Assembly (NCBI GenBank): GCA_006384855.1
Contig: VCJN01003541.1
Coordinates: 62,001-126,000 of the forward strand
Direction: 5' to 3'
Origin: Tetraselmis striata
Taxonomy: Eukaryota > Chlorophyta > Chlorodendrophyceae > Chlorodendrales > Chlorodendraceae
Length of the DNA: 64,000 nt
The notes beneath the pieces were generated by a model. It saw nothing but the letters and a program-made list of their open reading frames with translations. It ran no database searches and had not been told where the DNA came from. Shown here one piece after another: positions 35,891 to 47,112 of the stretch. Position 1 is the stretch's first letter, and every line of letters starts with the position of its first letter. The position numbers and the translations under genes were made by a program.

Positions 35891-37375
35891 AGGCACTGCC
35901 TGCTGGTATCCCTAGGGATACTGTAACAACCCGTAACATCTGCTTGTAATTTGACGTTTCAACGGGAGGTAGGTAAAGGAGTTATGCCGAAAAATGCGCA
36001 GACTTTCGCGTTACGCTGAAAGGGCGGGTACCAGCGGCAAATAAGAGCCACAAAAAGGGAGGGCGGGCGGGTTGTGCGGGCAGGAGGCCATCACAATACT
36101 AAGAGTGTGGTCCCGTCTAGCGGACAATGATGGTTTTATAAGATTTGATGGGTACTGGGGTGACCATGTTTTCGCTGCGGGCGGCACGCAAATTGCCGCA
36201 TATTGGCGTCTCAGTGGAAGCACCAATATTGCCCGCGGTTGATTACGAGAGACGTAGTGCAGAGGCCGCGGGCAGCCGGCGTCGATACCCGCATACCCTA
36301 GGGTGAAGGAAGTGACAAGAAAACCCCAGAACACATCTCTAAACATTTCAAAGGGAGGTACGTAAGAGAGTTTAGCCACCTCGGTCTTTAGGACTGTGGA
36401 GGGGCAGGGCGGCACCCGACAGATAGAGCGGGGGCACTATTGAGGAGGTTGCGAAGGACCACAGTGGGGAAGCACGGCGTACCGGTACCGGGATATCGCG
36501 CGCGAACCATTTTTGTACGAGAGTCCTTCGTACGGGCCGCGCGCGGCGCGTTTAACACAGAGCAATCTCCCTCGCCCGCCACCCCGAGCTGCACATTTAG
36601 CGCGTTCGCCGCCGGTGTGCGGCCATCGCCATCACCCCCCCCCCGGAGTGCGAACCCTATCCCATGGGTAAACATAATTGGCGGTGGTCGGGCAGGTGGT
36701 GCCACCGTGGTCAGCACTGGCTGCGCACTCGGCCGCATCAGGTACGGATGCCGCCCATTTTCTCCCACTCAGTCACTTACCGGGAGCGGGGGGGGGCGGC
36801 CTCATGCTGTTGGTGCAGCCCAACGCCGGAGACGACCAGCGCAGCGCATGTCCGTACTCCGATGGTCACCCTACCACCTAATCAGACGTCTTAGGAGTTT
36901 TCCAGTTTACGTTCACCGACGCATGCTAAGAGTCCTATATATGGCGAGTGATATAACGCTCATGTACTGCGGGCATCTTGGCGGTGCGGGAGTCGATGCC
37001 TGGCGGCGGCATCACCTGGCGTCCGAGCCGCCTCCAGACGGCAGGCTAGTGGCTGGCTCCCCCGAGCGACACGCGTTTCCTGCGACGCCACATAGTAGCA
37101 GGCCCACGATGTGAGGCATGCGCTCAGCAGTGGCGGCGTCGGCGGCGCGGGAAGTGGGAAGTCTACTAGGGGGTATTCGCGTGAAATTGGAGAGGATATT
37201 CGAATGGCTGGAAATACCGCCACGTCGCCACCGGCCTACGTGAGTATGTAATCGTTACAGGTGAGTCATCATCGCCCATGCACGGTACCGCCCGCATGCC
37301 GCAAGCTGCGGCCCAACACCGCGTCCCACTACCGGTTGCACTTCCAGCCACCCGGCCGCCGTCGCTGCTTCACAC

Positions 37376-37905
37376 TTGCGCCTGCCGACACGAGCAGGCG
37401 GCATCGTGCATCACCATGTGCGCCGGGTCGGCACGGGCCGACAGCATATTGATGCTAAGCGTGGGGTGCAGGCGGCCGTCGCCTTGTTTGAGTTCAGCAC
37501 TCGGAAACCTCCGCTCGCCGCCATCTGCCTGCCGCACGTTATCCGCAGCATCCGACACTTTCAGCTCATGCGGCGGGTGGCGAGTAGAGCATGTTGGCCA
37601 CAGGAGTTGAACAACCTAAACCTCGACCTAGAGGAGCAGCGACAAAGCGAGCGCGTATTCCGGGACACCTACTGCATGAAACCGGAGCATTTCCAAGAGA
37701 TTCTGGAGGCGTTGGAGGTACCGAGTGTGCTTCGGTACCCCAATCGTGGCGGGAGGTTTACATGCACGACGGGGTTGCTCGTTCTGCCGGCTCGCCTCGG
37801 GATTGCTGGCACCTTGGCTGGACTAGGGAGAAAGCTGCTTATGAACCCGGACAGAATTAGTAAGATATCCATCACGATGGTGAGGGGGCTTCACATCCAC
37901 TCCAC
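37376..37905 (+). pseudogene. PIF/Harbinger-type transposase fragment (N-terminal part)
   Basis: The frame 37376-38056 contains LDLEEQRQSERVFRDTYCMK, PEHFQEILEALE, FTCTTGLLVLPARLGIAGTL and NPDRISKISITM. This order (F-R-x-x-xxMxxxxFxxIL, then a strict TGLLxLLxRLA-like block, then a SRISxI-like block) is the helical region N-terminal to the DDE domain in HARBI1-like transposases. No DDE catalytic core follows: after about 37905 the frame runs into low-complexity sequence and a G-run at 38019. Either a truncated copy, or a donor (ATG/GTGAGG at about 37877) leads to exons I cannot see. PIF/Harbinger elements make 3-bp TTA/TAA target duplications, as seen at 42628-44248. Confidence 0.5.
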
Positions 37906-38012
37906 GTCCCGCTCCCGGCGGCGCTTCCGTTCTAGCGAGCGACGAGGATACTGCGGTAGCCTTCGCCCCCTCAGTCGCGGGGACTTCGTATATGCCCGCC
38001 ATAGTCAGGCGG

Positions 38013-38044
<32 letters not shown>

Positions 38045-38166
38045 CGAATAGGGTAGTCGCTGCAAGCAAGGATGAGGTGGTGAGTCGGTTTTTGAAACGC
38101 GCGAAGGAGGATGCGCGGGCCGTGACAGCGGGACGGGAATCCGCCAGCCCAATGTGAAATTACCGG

Positions 38167-38225
38167 TTGATAACGCCTCTCCAATTTGGTCGCGCCTCTC
38201 CGATATCGCGCCAAATTGGAGAGGC
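38167..38225. repeat. Short inverted repeat cluster
   Basis: GCCTCTCCAATTTGG and its exact inverse CCAAATTGGAGAGGC are separated by about 21 bases. Further CTCTCCAATTT copies lie at about 38230 and 38307. This may be a hairpin or a MITE terminus. Confidence 0.65.
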
Positions 38226-38349
38226 CAGCCTCTCCAATTTTGGCGTTCGCGAGGGTGTACGCGCTTACGTGGCGCGGGGATGTTGACGTGCCACTCCAAA
38301 ATCCTCTCCAATTTGCCGCGAATACCCCGTACTGCGATAGTCTCACTCG

Positions 38350-38620
38350 TTTCGAGACTTAAATAACAAAGGTGGAGTGCCGTGGTGGTGCAAAGACGAA
38401 AGGCTTCAACGTTTTGAGAATACAAATATCATTCTTTACAAGGTTGCAACCACCCGCTGCTACATATATATGTGTGTGTGTGTGTGTGTATACTATTGTG
38501 GGCGTCAACATTGGTCGTCAGAGTGCTCGGTATTTGTCAGTAACAAACAATATACTAAGTAATGCCATACCATAACGAGACAGACGTTTTGTCGTAAGTT
38601 TGACTCTCCACAGCACTTCC
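38350..38620 (+). repeat. Dispersed repeat C, copy 1
   Basis: Contains AACAAAGGTGG, GGTGGTGCAAAGACGA, TTTTGAGAATACAAAT, AAGGTTGC-AACCACCCGCTGCTA and a (GT)n array (38471-38489). Inverted copies are at about 39165-39375 and 52830-52990. A linked block (TGCTCGGTATTTGTC to CAGACG) is shared with 52707-52790. Confidence 0.65.
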
Positions 38621-39164
38621 CGCGGCAACCCGCACGACATTTCACGATCCGAATACGTATACCCGAGTACGAATAATATGCCCGTGCGCGCCCCCATCAT
38701 GGATTCACGTTTTGCTGACACCATAGGCCTTCAAGGCCAAAACCAGTCGGATAGAAAGGCTGTTTAGTCAAAATATATGGCATAAATAGTGTACGTTTTC
38801 CTTTACTTGGTCCGACGGAGCCTGTGCCATCGGTGCGAAGTTTATTGTTCGGGCGGCGCTCAGATCGGTTGTTGCGGAGTCGCTACGGAGATCCCGCCGC
38901 GCGCCGCCTGCGTTGCCGTAGCGGTCGCGACCCGCCTACCATCGCCGCATAAGAGGTACTTCTGGCGCTATGGGCGGTCGCGGTGTCGGTGGTTGACAGT
39001 TGTGGGCTTGCAAGAGGCTAGAGCATGGGAATGGGCCGCACGATGTGCGCGCGTCGCGTTGCCGCAAGTGCACCTACCCTGTACTAACGGCGCGAACCGC
39101 ATATCGGATCTTGTATTCGGGCAGATTTCGCAATATCGTACGGGTTACCGCGGGAAGTGTTGTG

Positions 39165-39375
39165 TCCACGGTGACGCTCTTTGCAGTGAGAGTGCTGCTA
39201 TAGGTCGGCATGGTCTGACTACGACCAGTGCCGACGCCAGCCATAGTACATATAGCAGCGGGTGGTGGCAACCTTGTAACCAATATAGAATTTGTGTTTC
39301 AAAAAATTGTAGCCTCTCAACTTTGCACCGCCACTGCACACCACCTTTGTTAAGTTCCCCACAGTCTCTAAGCAT
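39165..39375 (-). repeat. Dispersed repeat C, copy 2
   Basis: Reverse complement of the repeat C core, more similar to the 52830-52990 copy than to 38350; directly precedes repeat D copy 1. Confidence 0.65.
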
Positions 39376-39379
39376 GTGA

Positions 39380-41248
39380 GGCGCCCGCCGCCTGGCAGCG
39401 GCCCACCAAGAGCGGAGGATCTTGGGTGCGGAAGGCCCGGCGGCACCACCCCCACCTCCAAGTGGTGGGCGCTGGTAACCCCTAAGCCCCGTGCTCGGTT
39501 GTTTGCGGCAGGGGCCTGAGCGGGGTGGCCGGTTGTGGCGGGTCCTTGGATCATGCGACGACCGGGAAGCCCTACGGGGGGCTTTTCATATGTAATACGA
39601 GTACTCGTAGTCCCGGTAGCGCGCGCTAGCGCCGCCGGGCACCAACCCCGTGGTTTAGGGTTTTAAAAAACTACTACGGGGGGCTGCTAAAAACAATTCA
39701 AGTACGATCTCGGCCTTGCGTCGGCCTCTCCGAGATCCGCCTACCGGTGGGGAGGGGGGTATGTACCAGGGTTGTGCTGAGCTCATTCCGGCCGAGTTCA
39801 TTTAGGACTGAGCTTAATTCAGGGAGTTCGGCTGAATTCCGTTCAGTCTGAACTGAACCGCAGTTCAGACTGGACTAGATAACTGAATGAACTGTCCGAG
39901 CTGCCCGAACTGAACCGAATCCAGTCCGAACTGCCACTGAACAGCTATTGAACTGCGGTCTGAATGTGCCTCTAGAACTAGCTGATCCAATGATTAAAAT
40001 GCAGCGGCAAAATGTAGGCCAAGAAGAATTGTTATGGAAAGGAAAATATTACATGTGTTGTCGCTAGTGGGCGCGTCGGCCGCCGATCTATTATGTTGTT
40101 GGTTGCTCGAATCATCGGGTTGTTGGGGTTCTGGTTCGGGTAGCTGCCCTCGGGCACGCGAAGAGGCGGTGCTAGGCACGCGAGGGGGGCGCCGCCGCAT
40201 TGCATTGGGAGTAACGCCGGTGGTTAGCTGCGCGCCGTCATCGTCGTTGGCGGCATGCAACCAGCTCCTTCTCCGCGATGACGACGTCCTTCTCGACCTC
40301 CGACTCGACGACATTGTCCATAACCTCATCGCCGCGTTCATGTGTACTTATGGGCGGCGACTGCATATCAGGTTGACAGTGGACCTGGTTCAGGTTTGGG
40401 TGTTGGAGTGGAAGTGTTGGAGTGGAAGTGTTGTGTGCTTAATAACATCATGGCGGCTGGTGCACCTTAGATGTTGGAGGGGGTCTGGGGCGTGCGCGGC
40501 AAGTTTCTCACCGTAGAACACCTTATCTTCATGTGGAGACGCTGCGGTAGCTTGTTGGGGTCATACTTGTTGTGTTACGGTGTAGCTCGGAGACCCATGA
40601 GTTAGGGGATTTTCGAGGCAGGTCAGTCCGAACTGAATTCAGGTGGTTCAGTTCGGTTTCGGCCTGAACTCCCGAACTACCCCGAACTGAACTGAGTTCA
40701 GCACAACACTGGTACTTACGACTCGGACGGGGGCAGCCTACTCGCGAGATTTTAGTCGAAATAAAATCATGTTCTCGCACATCGGTACGACCCGCGACCG
40801 ACATGCAGAAGATGTGGCGCTAGCGCAATACCCCCCCCCCCCTCCCCACACCCACCCGTATGTGTTCCACATGTGAATCACTCGAATCCCGGCCTAGTAC
40901 AACGGAGTGTTCGGCGGCGCGCTGCGGCCGACGGACCCGTTCGGAACACCCAAGAAACCCTCAGCCACCCCGTGAGAACGGGCGAAGGCGGCGAGCGCGA
41001 GGAGACGGGAGCCCGGCACTTAGAGGCGGGGCAGGCGTTCGGGGGCGGAGAAGCCAGGCATGGCAGCGACTCAAGGGCCAGGGGACAGGAGCCTGAATGC
41101 CCTGAGGGAGTCGCAGCCATGCAGCGGGAGGAATCAGCTGGCGGCTACCTCGGACGGGCGGCTACCGCGACGAGGCGCGCTGCGGAGACAAGCGGCACGC
41201 GGGCGAGCATGACCGGCATGTTGACCACGGAGCGATGACACCCGGAAT

Positions 41249-41283
<35 letters not shown>

Positions 41284-41795
41284 CCCGCCTTTCCCCCTCC
41301 AGTCCCCCTTGGCGATCCTACCGCAAGAGCTCAGGCGGACATCGATAGAGGCAACATCGACGGACCGCGGCCGAGGCCGGCGGACCGCCGCCACATCGAG
41401 CGTGGTGGGGCGACCAGCGCCGCCACTTGCGGGATATTTTCAGCGATGGCGGCAGGTGGAGCCAAGACGCAGCACGACGACCGAAGATTACGCACGGTGC
41501 CGGTGCATTACCGATGCACAGGAAAACCTTTTCGGGGGCGGGGGCGAGTAATGCATCGTAATCCTCGTACTGCCAATTAGCGGTAGTCGCTCGTACTGGC
41601 GACCGCCCGCAGTTATAACCGGAGAATAACACAGCTAATAATAATGTGATGGAAGGAGGCGGGAGCTTGAGCTGTAATTACACTATATGTGCTCCGTACT
41701 ATATATAGGCCCGAAGTAGAGCAACTCAGTCGGGCGCGGTGGAGAGTACGTAGCAGACTAGCACGTTGTAATGAGTTTCAATTTCAATTTTAAAC
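39380..41795 (+). mobile_element. Repeat D, copy 1 (interrupted by a hAT-like insertion)
   Basis: Apart from the insertion at 39767-40711, this is about 90 percent similar by eye to 47113-48585 over its whole length. Both copies contain a C-run (about 40831 / 47587), a G-run (about 41250 / 48027), a frame ending TGMLTTER and stop, and an end in SINE-like repeat S with an AATTTC tail (41770-41790). The two copies lie in the same orientation. Family unknown; a non-autonomous retroelement sharing an S-type 3' end is one option. Confidence 0.6.
39767..40711. mobile_element. hAT-like non-autonomous element, 945 bp
   Basis: The left end reads CAGGGTTGTGCTGAGCTC and the inverted right end CAGTGTTGTGCTGAACTC, a near-perfect terminal inverted repeat. 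Flanking 8-mers are GTATGTAC (39759-39766) and GTACTTAC (40712-40719), 6 of 8 identical. The homologous site in repeat D copy 2 (about 47475) is empty and reads through GTATGTAC once. CA-GG ends plus 8-bp duplications are hAT hallmarks. GAACTGAAC/GTTCAG words are clustered near both ends, as for hAT subterminal transposase sites. No full transposase frame is present. Confidence 0.75.
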
Positions 41796-41902
41796 GGGTG
41801 AGACTGTCGCACTAGTTTCGGAGTGAGTGTTGCTTCAGATTCTTCAAGTATTTTACTAGATTCTTCAAGTACCCCTTGTTTTGTTGTCAACAGAGTGACG
41901 CG

Positions 41903-42334
41903 ATGAGGCGCAAGTTATCGCGCACGCAACTGGCGGCTCGTGAGCGGGACGCATATTCGAAACTTCCCTTCGACAGCGGTGTCGCAACATCTGAGGTTGT
42001 GACCTCATGCACTGGAATTGTTGCTGACCGTGACACTATGATGACCATTCAACCGAATCATAATAATAATAATACTGCTTCTTTGCACTTTGGAACCTCG
42101 ACACTTATCGTCGATCTGTGAGGTTGCGACCTTGTGGTTCGTCTGCTGCAAACTGAAACCAGGATAACGATGAATCCGGCTAACTTGAAGCTCGACTGTG
42201 TGACTATCGATGAAACGGACCGCTTTCTGCAAGAGGCGCAAGTGACGAGTTATTACGAGCTGCATAATTATGCCCGTTGGCCGTTTCAGTCGCTGGCCGT
42301 TGGCCGGCAGTGCGGTAACGGTGACAAAAAATGA
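41903..42334 (+). pseudogene. Small ORF pair separated by one in-frame TGA
   Basis: After a possible acceptor (TTGTCAACAG) the ATG at 41903 opens MRRKLSRTQLAARERDAYSK and runs to TGA at 42119-42121. The same frame continues with VRLLQTETRITMNPANLKL and DETDRFLQEAQVTSYYELHN to TGA at 42332-42334. Together they give about 143 codons. I do not recognise the product. A decayed gene is the simplest reading. Confidence 0.3.
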
Positions 42335-42790
42335 TTCCTTTTGTTGGCTTACGTCCCGAGGATGATGTAATGGACTAAATACTGGACCTCAACAGACATC
42401 TACGATCGAAATTGCTTTGCATCTGAGAAGTAAATGGTTTGATGAGGTACAATGAGTAGCATCTACAGCCGTGTATTCTGCAGTCTCAGATAAATGGTCG
42501 AATATATATCGACTTGTCATGACTTCAAGACGAACAAGAACTCTGTTGGTGTTCCTTTGACTATACCGTTTCGGTACGTCGACGGCATTGAAGTACCTTT
42601 TGGGAATAAGCTGCCGGCGATTATTTGTTAGGGTCGAAGGATAGAAGGCGCTAGCGTAACGCGTATCGCAGCGAATACTGCGATATGATTGGCTGAGAAT
42701 TTTACGCTCGCCGCTGAATCAATCACCAAACATACCTGAAAGAATAGAAGACGCTAGTGCGATTCGTCTGTCACACGTCACGCGGGCCGG

Positions 42791-42846
42791 TGATGATCGG
42801 GGGGAGGCAGCGCAGAACGTTCTGCGCTGCCTCCCCCCGATCATCA
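42791..42846. repeat. 56-bp perfect palindrome
   Basis: Arms of 28 bp with no spacer, centred on AACGTT; each arm contains a GGGGGGAGGCAGCGCAG block. The inner MITE copy lacks it, so it was gained by the outer copy. Confidence 0.9.
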
Positions 42847-43081
42847 GCGGCATTTCGAGCCGCACCCGTCCCCAATTGGCCACTGCCCACTGCCACTTGA
42901 CCCACCCCTGCCGCCACTACCCGCTACCCGCTGATGCATGATATTTGTTATGTCCTCTCGTGGCACGTAGGATGGTAGTTCCGCTCGCGCTTTGCGGCAC
43001 CAACGGGGGTCGGCCGATAAGGGTGCCCGCGCCTCCGGTTTCCTAGACGCTTATCTCTAGACGCTTTTCCCTAGACGCTTA

Positions 43082-43853
43082 GGGTCGAAGGATAGAAGAC
43101 GCTTGCGTAACGCGTGACGCAGCAAATACTGCGATATGATTGGCTCCGAAGTTTACGCTCTCAGCTAAATCGATCACCCAATTTACCTGAGAGGATAGAA
43201 GACGCTCGTGCGACTCCCTGTCACGCGTCACGCGGGCCGGGGGTTCCGTGCTACCGCGACCCGGTCAACAGCGGCATTGCGAGCCGAATCCACCCCCGAT
43301 TGGCCACTGCCCACTGCCACCTGACTCACCCCCGCCGCCGCTACCCGTTACTCGCTGATACAGGGTAGTCACTATGTCCTCTTGTGGCACAGGGGATGGT
43401 AGTTCCGCACGCGCGTAGCGGCACCAACGGCTGTCGGCCGAGAAGGGTGCCCGCGCCTCCGGTTCCCTAGACGCTGATCCTCGCCCCCTGTCCTCTCAGT
43501 TCACCGCCGCCTAGACGCAGCATACGACCCGGCAAACCCGGGGGCGCGCGGCGAGGGTACTACGGGTGGGGTCATACTGCCCGATCATGGCGGCGGTGGC
43601 TGTGGATCTTGCGCATTGTGCGACGCAAAGCCGCGCCGCGGGGTCATACAGGCGTTACGCGTAACGTTTTTTTTGGGACTTTTTCCATTTCGAATTTTGC
43701 CCAAAAAAGTATCCGTTACGGTTTGTGACGAGTATTCCGGAATACTCGTCACGCCGGGAAGTGACGCTCCGGTGACGCCTTGATCGACGTGGCACGTTCT
43801 GGTGCGAGTATTTAGCGTTACGCGTTACGCAAGCGTCTTCTATCCTTCGACCC
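43082..43853. mobile_element. TTA-flanked MITE (inner copy) nested in its own kind
   Basis: 772 bp, with about 34-bp terminal inverted repeats from GGGTCGAAGGATAGAAGACG to TAACGCGT and a perfect inverse at 43820-43853. TTA lies on both sides (43079-43081 and 43854-43856). It sits inside the outer copy: sequence before 43082 resumes after 43856 as the same element family. No coding frame. Confidence 0.8.
43725..43752. repeat. 28-bp perfect palindrome in the MITE
   Basis: GTGACGAGTATTCC and its inverse, no spacer. The outer copy has the same hairpin with one mismatch at about 44114-44141. Confidence 0.9.
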
Positions 43854-44248
43854 TTACCCTCGCCGCCTGTCCTCTCAGCTCACCGCCGCCTCGGCGCAGC
43901 ATACGACCCGGCAAAACCGGGGCGTGCGGCGGGGATACTACTTGTGGGGTCATGCTGCCCGATCCTTTGGCGGCGATGGCGGCGGTGGGTGTGGATCTTG
44001 CGCATTGTGCTGCGACGAAAAGCCGCGCCGGGGGTCATACATGCGTTACGCGTAACGTGTTTGGGGGGTTTTTTCATTTGTTTTCTCCCCAAAAAAGTAT
44101 CCGTTACGGTTTGTGACGAGTATTCCGGTATACTCGTCACGCCGGGAAGTGACACTGCGGTGACGCCTCAATCTGCGTACGTAGCACGTTCTGGTACAAG
44201 TATTTAGCGTTACGCGTTACGCAAGCGTCTTCTATCCTTCGCCCCTTA

Positions 44249-47112
44249 GCGATGTCGCTACTCGACATGACTGACGAGATGGGCCGAGTGAAAATATTGC
44301 GATCTATACAGTGGTACAAAAAACCCGAGGCGAAGTTCTCCAGTCGTTGCGCAAGTCTGCACAGCAGCAGCCTAAATCGACAACCATGACATCAACGCTC
44401 TCGAGATCTTGCTTCATGGGATACCCGAGATGCTGGGGCAAATCGGTTTAAAGTTCGACACGCATGTATGACTAATGTATGTCGTGCAGCAGCTTAAGTG
44501 TCGACTTCGTCACCGGTGGCCGTCGCATAAAAATGTAATGCTGATCAACGACCTGCTACTACGATCGAGTTCGTCATTGCAGGAGCAAGGGGTGCGTTGC
44601 CAAATATTTTTTTGTTCATCGGACGGCTGCCGATAACACGATGAGACTTCCAGCGTGGCATTCCGCGCTCGGAATAGCTCCAAGCCCTAGTCCCAGCCCC
44701 GAGCTAAGCCTGGGTGTCCAAGCAGGCCCATGAGCTGCCGACGGGCAGCTCCCGCGGTCGTGGTGACAGCCGGGGGCGCACGGGCGTTGTCATGTCCAGA
44801 GCCACGGCGTTGCTTCTAAGCGGGAGGCCTTGGCAAGGCGAAAGGTTTGCAAAGCCAAGCACCAAAGCTAGCAACTCACTGAAGCAACTCACTTGAGCAT
44901 GCTTGTACTGTTGCGCCACGAGGTGGCTCTTTGAGACATGGCGGCCATCGAGAAATAAGATCGTCGCAGCTTACGCTGGAGACGCCGACAACGAGCCGAA
45001 GTGACACCCGGCAGTCGTGCACTTTGTACGTGACATGGTTGGTATCCCTATGTTCTGATATGGTGCAGTTGCCATATCGTCGGTGCGCCGACTCGTGGCA
45101 TTTCCGCAGCCATCTCACGAGGCCGCCGCTTGTCGTTGGCAACCGCTCCGGTGCATTCTCCGCGCTCGGTGATGTGTGTTCGCAACGAGGCAACCGACAC
45201 GTTTAGGTGGCGTTATGTGCTAGAGCAGTGCATTTCGTTGTCGTTGCCCCCGAGCGCTGCGCCACACTTTTCTGTTTTTAGCGCGCTGCTAGCCGCAGCC
45301 GAGCCCCTGAGGCGCTTCTTCCCGTTGGGCATGCCTGAGCAGAGAAACTAGCGGGCCAGCCACCCCTGCTCGTCAACTACGGCCGCGCGCTGTAGAGTCG
45401 CAGTAGCCCTCTATACATCGAGTGTTGCATAGTGAAATACCGCCGACATAGCCCCGTTTATTGAGCGCCTTTCACTTGAAACGAAATAACATTGCGTTGC
45501 AATGGCTCACGGGGCCGGGGATGGTGCACTATGCTCGCAAGTCGAAGGGCTACATACCCTGCGTCGTCGTTTTCCCGTGAACTGTTGCGCGCGCCCCACA
45601 GACTTAACCGGCGAAGGGAGACATCCACCTCAAGAACGGTGTGTCGCCATGAAGTGCCGAGGGAATGCGTGCGCAGCCTAGGTTGTAGCGGTACCGCTCG
45701 CTAGAGCCCGCCCAGGGACCGATACCTCGCTCGGGTGTGGCAAACCGGAACTGGGTATATGGCATGCGGTGCTTTGTGATGCCTTTGTGAGCCCCTTGCT
45801 CAACGCATCAGGCATGATATATATCGCTGGCTGCGCGCATGCCTGGCTCCCGCTATGTACCCGTACCCGTCCTGGTTATTGTGTACGAGATCCATTGTGC
45901 GAGATCCTCTGTTACGATGTTCCGCCCGTCCGATGAACAGCAGAATATCGGGCAACGCACCCCTTACCCCTGGTCCTAGCCGTTCGTAAATCGGCTCAAG
46001 TGCATGATCTTCAACGAGAAGCCTGAATTATGTTTACTACTTACTGTGCAACAGATGATCGCGGGACGTGACGGAGCGCCGCGACGTTCGCCAAGTATAT
46101 GCCCCAAGAATATGATGTCATACCGGCAAGATTTCGACAGGATGAGCTAAGCAACGAGCCGACGAACGTCGAGTGAACGGCGAGCCTGAGTCATCCATCC
46201 GGAGCTGCAGAGTTCGGCGCATCGCTCGTTTTGCTAACTAAGGAGAAGCATAAAGGAGTCGAAGAAGTGTCGACACGCTGATCGACGACCTGTGTTATGG
46301 TATTTTCAGTGGCGACCGTTCTCTGGGCGAGTCGCCTCGGCACAACCAAGGTCAGGACGCACTTTGATCATGATGATGTACCGTCAGATTGTGCTCATGT
46401 CCCTTTAATGATGCACCTACATATATCACGTTTACGAATAGTAAGGCAATATATATAGATCCAAAAAGCATACTCGCAACTGCTGCTCGAAAGTGGTCGA
46501 GACGTCGTCGAGTAAAATATATCCGTCAAACACTCGCGTCGCAAGGGGCGATCGTGGGGCCCGGTTATCATTGCGGGTCCATTACAAAGAGCCCGGTTAC
46601 TGCAAATATTATAGCAATGTGTTGCACTGCATGCTCCGGCCCGCGCCATCATCATTACGACTACTGACTAATCCTTATACGAATGTGATGTAACCGTTGC
46701 ACACTGACTGCCTTGACAGTTGACACATATGAAACACATACAATACAAGTAAACATTGCTACCCCGCATGACGATGATGCGAAATTGCTTCAATTTTGAC
46801 CGATGATGAGTTTGCGGGTCAACGCGAAATATCAAAGCACTTCGTGCGACGATGTAACTGTAATAGTACTGCGGCATACTGACATGATAGTCTATAGCAT
46901 GTCCAACGTGGAGTCATCGTCCAATGAAAATGCCGCTATGGCTTCAACCGTATACACGATAAAACTTGATGCCTCCATCAACATCGTCCGATCACCGATA
47001 CATAATTGACGGCCACATGTGCAGAGCGAAGGCAATTGATTGTTGCGCGGCTGCGTGGAAATACTGGATGTTTTGGACTTAAGTGATGTGGATTACAATC
47101 GCTAAAACAACC
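44249..47112. other. Intergenic, no gene seen
   Basis: About 2.9 kb of moderate-GC DNA with no frame over 105 codons, no recognised motif and no clear repeat relation to the rest of the window. Confidence 0.5.

Larger units (their letters stand above)
42631..44245. mobile_element. TTA-flanked MITE (outer copy), PIF/Harbinger-like
   Basis: Starts GGGTCGAAGGATAGAAG and ends with the inverse (CTATCCTTCGCCCC, one mismatch); TTA flanks both ends (42628-42630 and 44246-44248). Without the nested inner copy its own length is about 840 bp. Subterminal copies of ATAGAAGACGCT occur inside. TTA duplications and G-rich ends fit the PIF/Harbinger superfamily. Confidence 0.7.

Noticed and set aside
38789-39379. 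196-codon frame on plus
   Set aside because: Its second half is the antisense of dispersed repeat C; chance openness.
40034-40516. Possible transposase remnant inside the 945-bp hAT-like element
   Set aside because: Frames on both strands (for example EVEKDVVIAEKELVAC on minus) are short and show no hAT catalytic or dimerisation motif.
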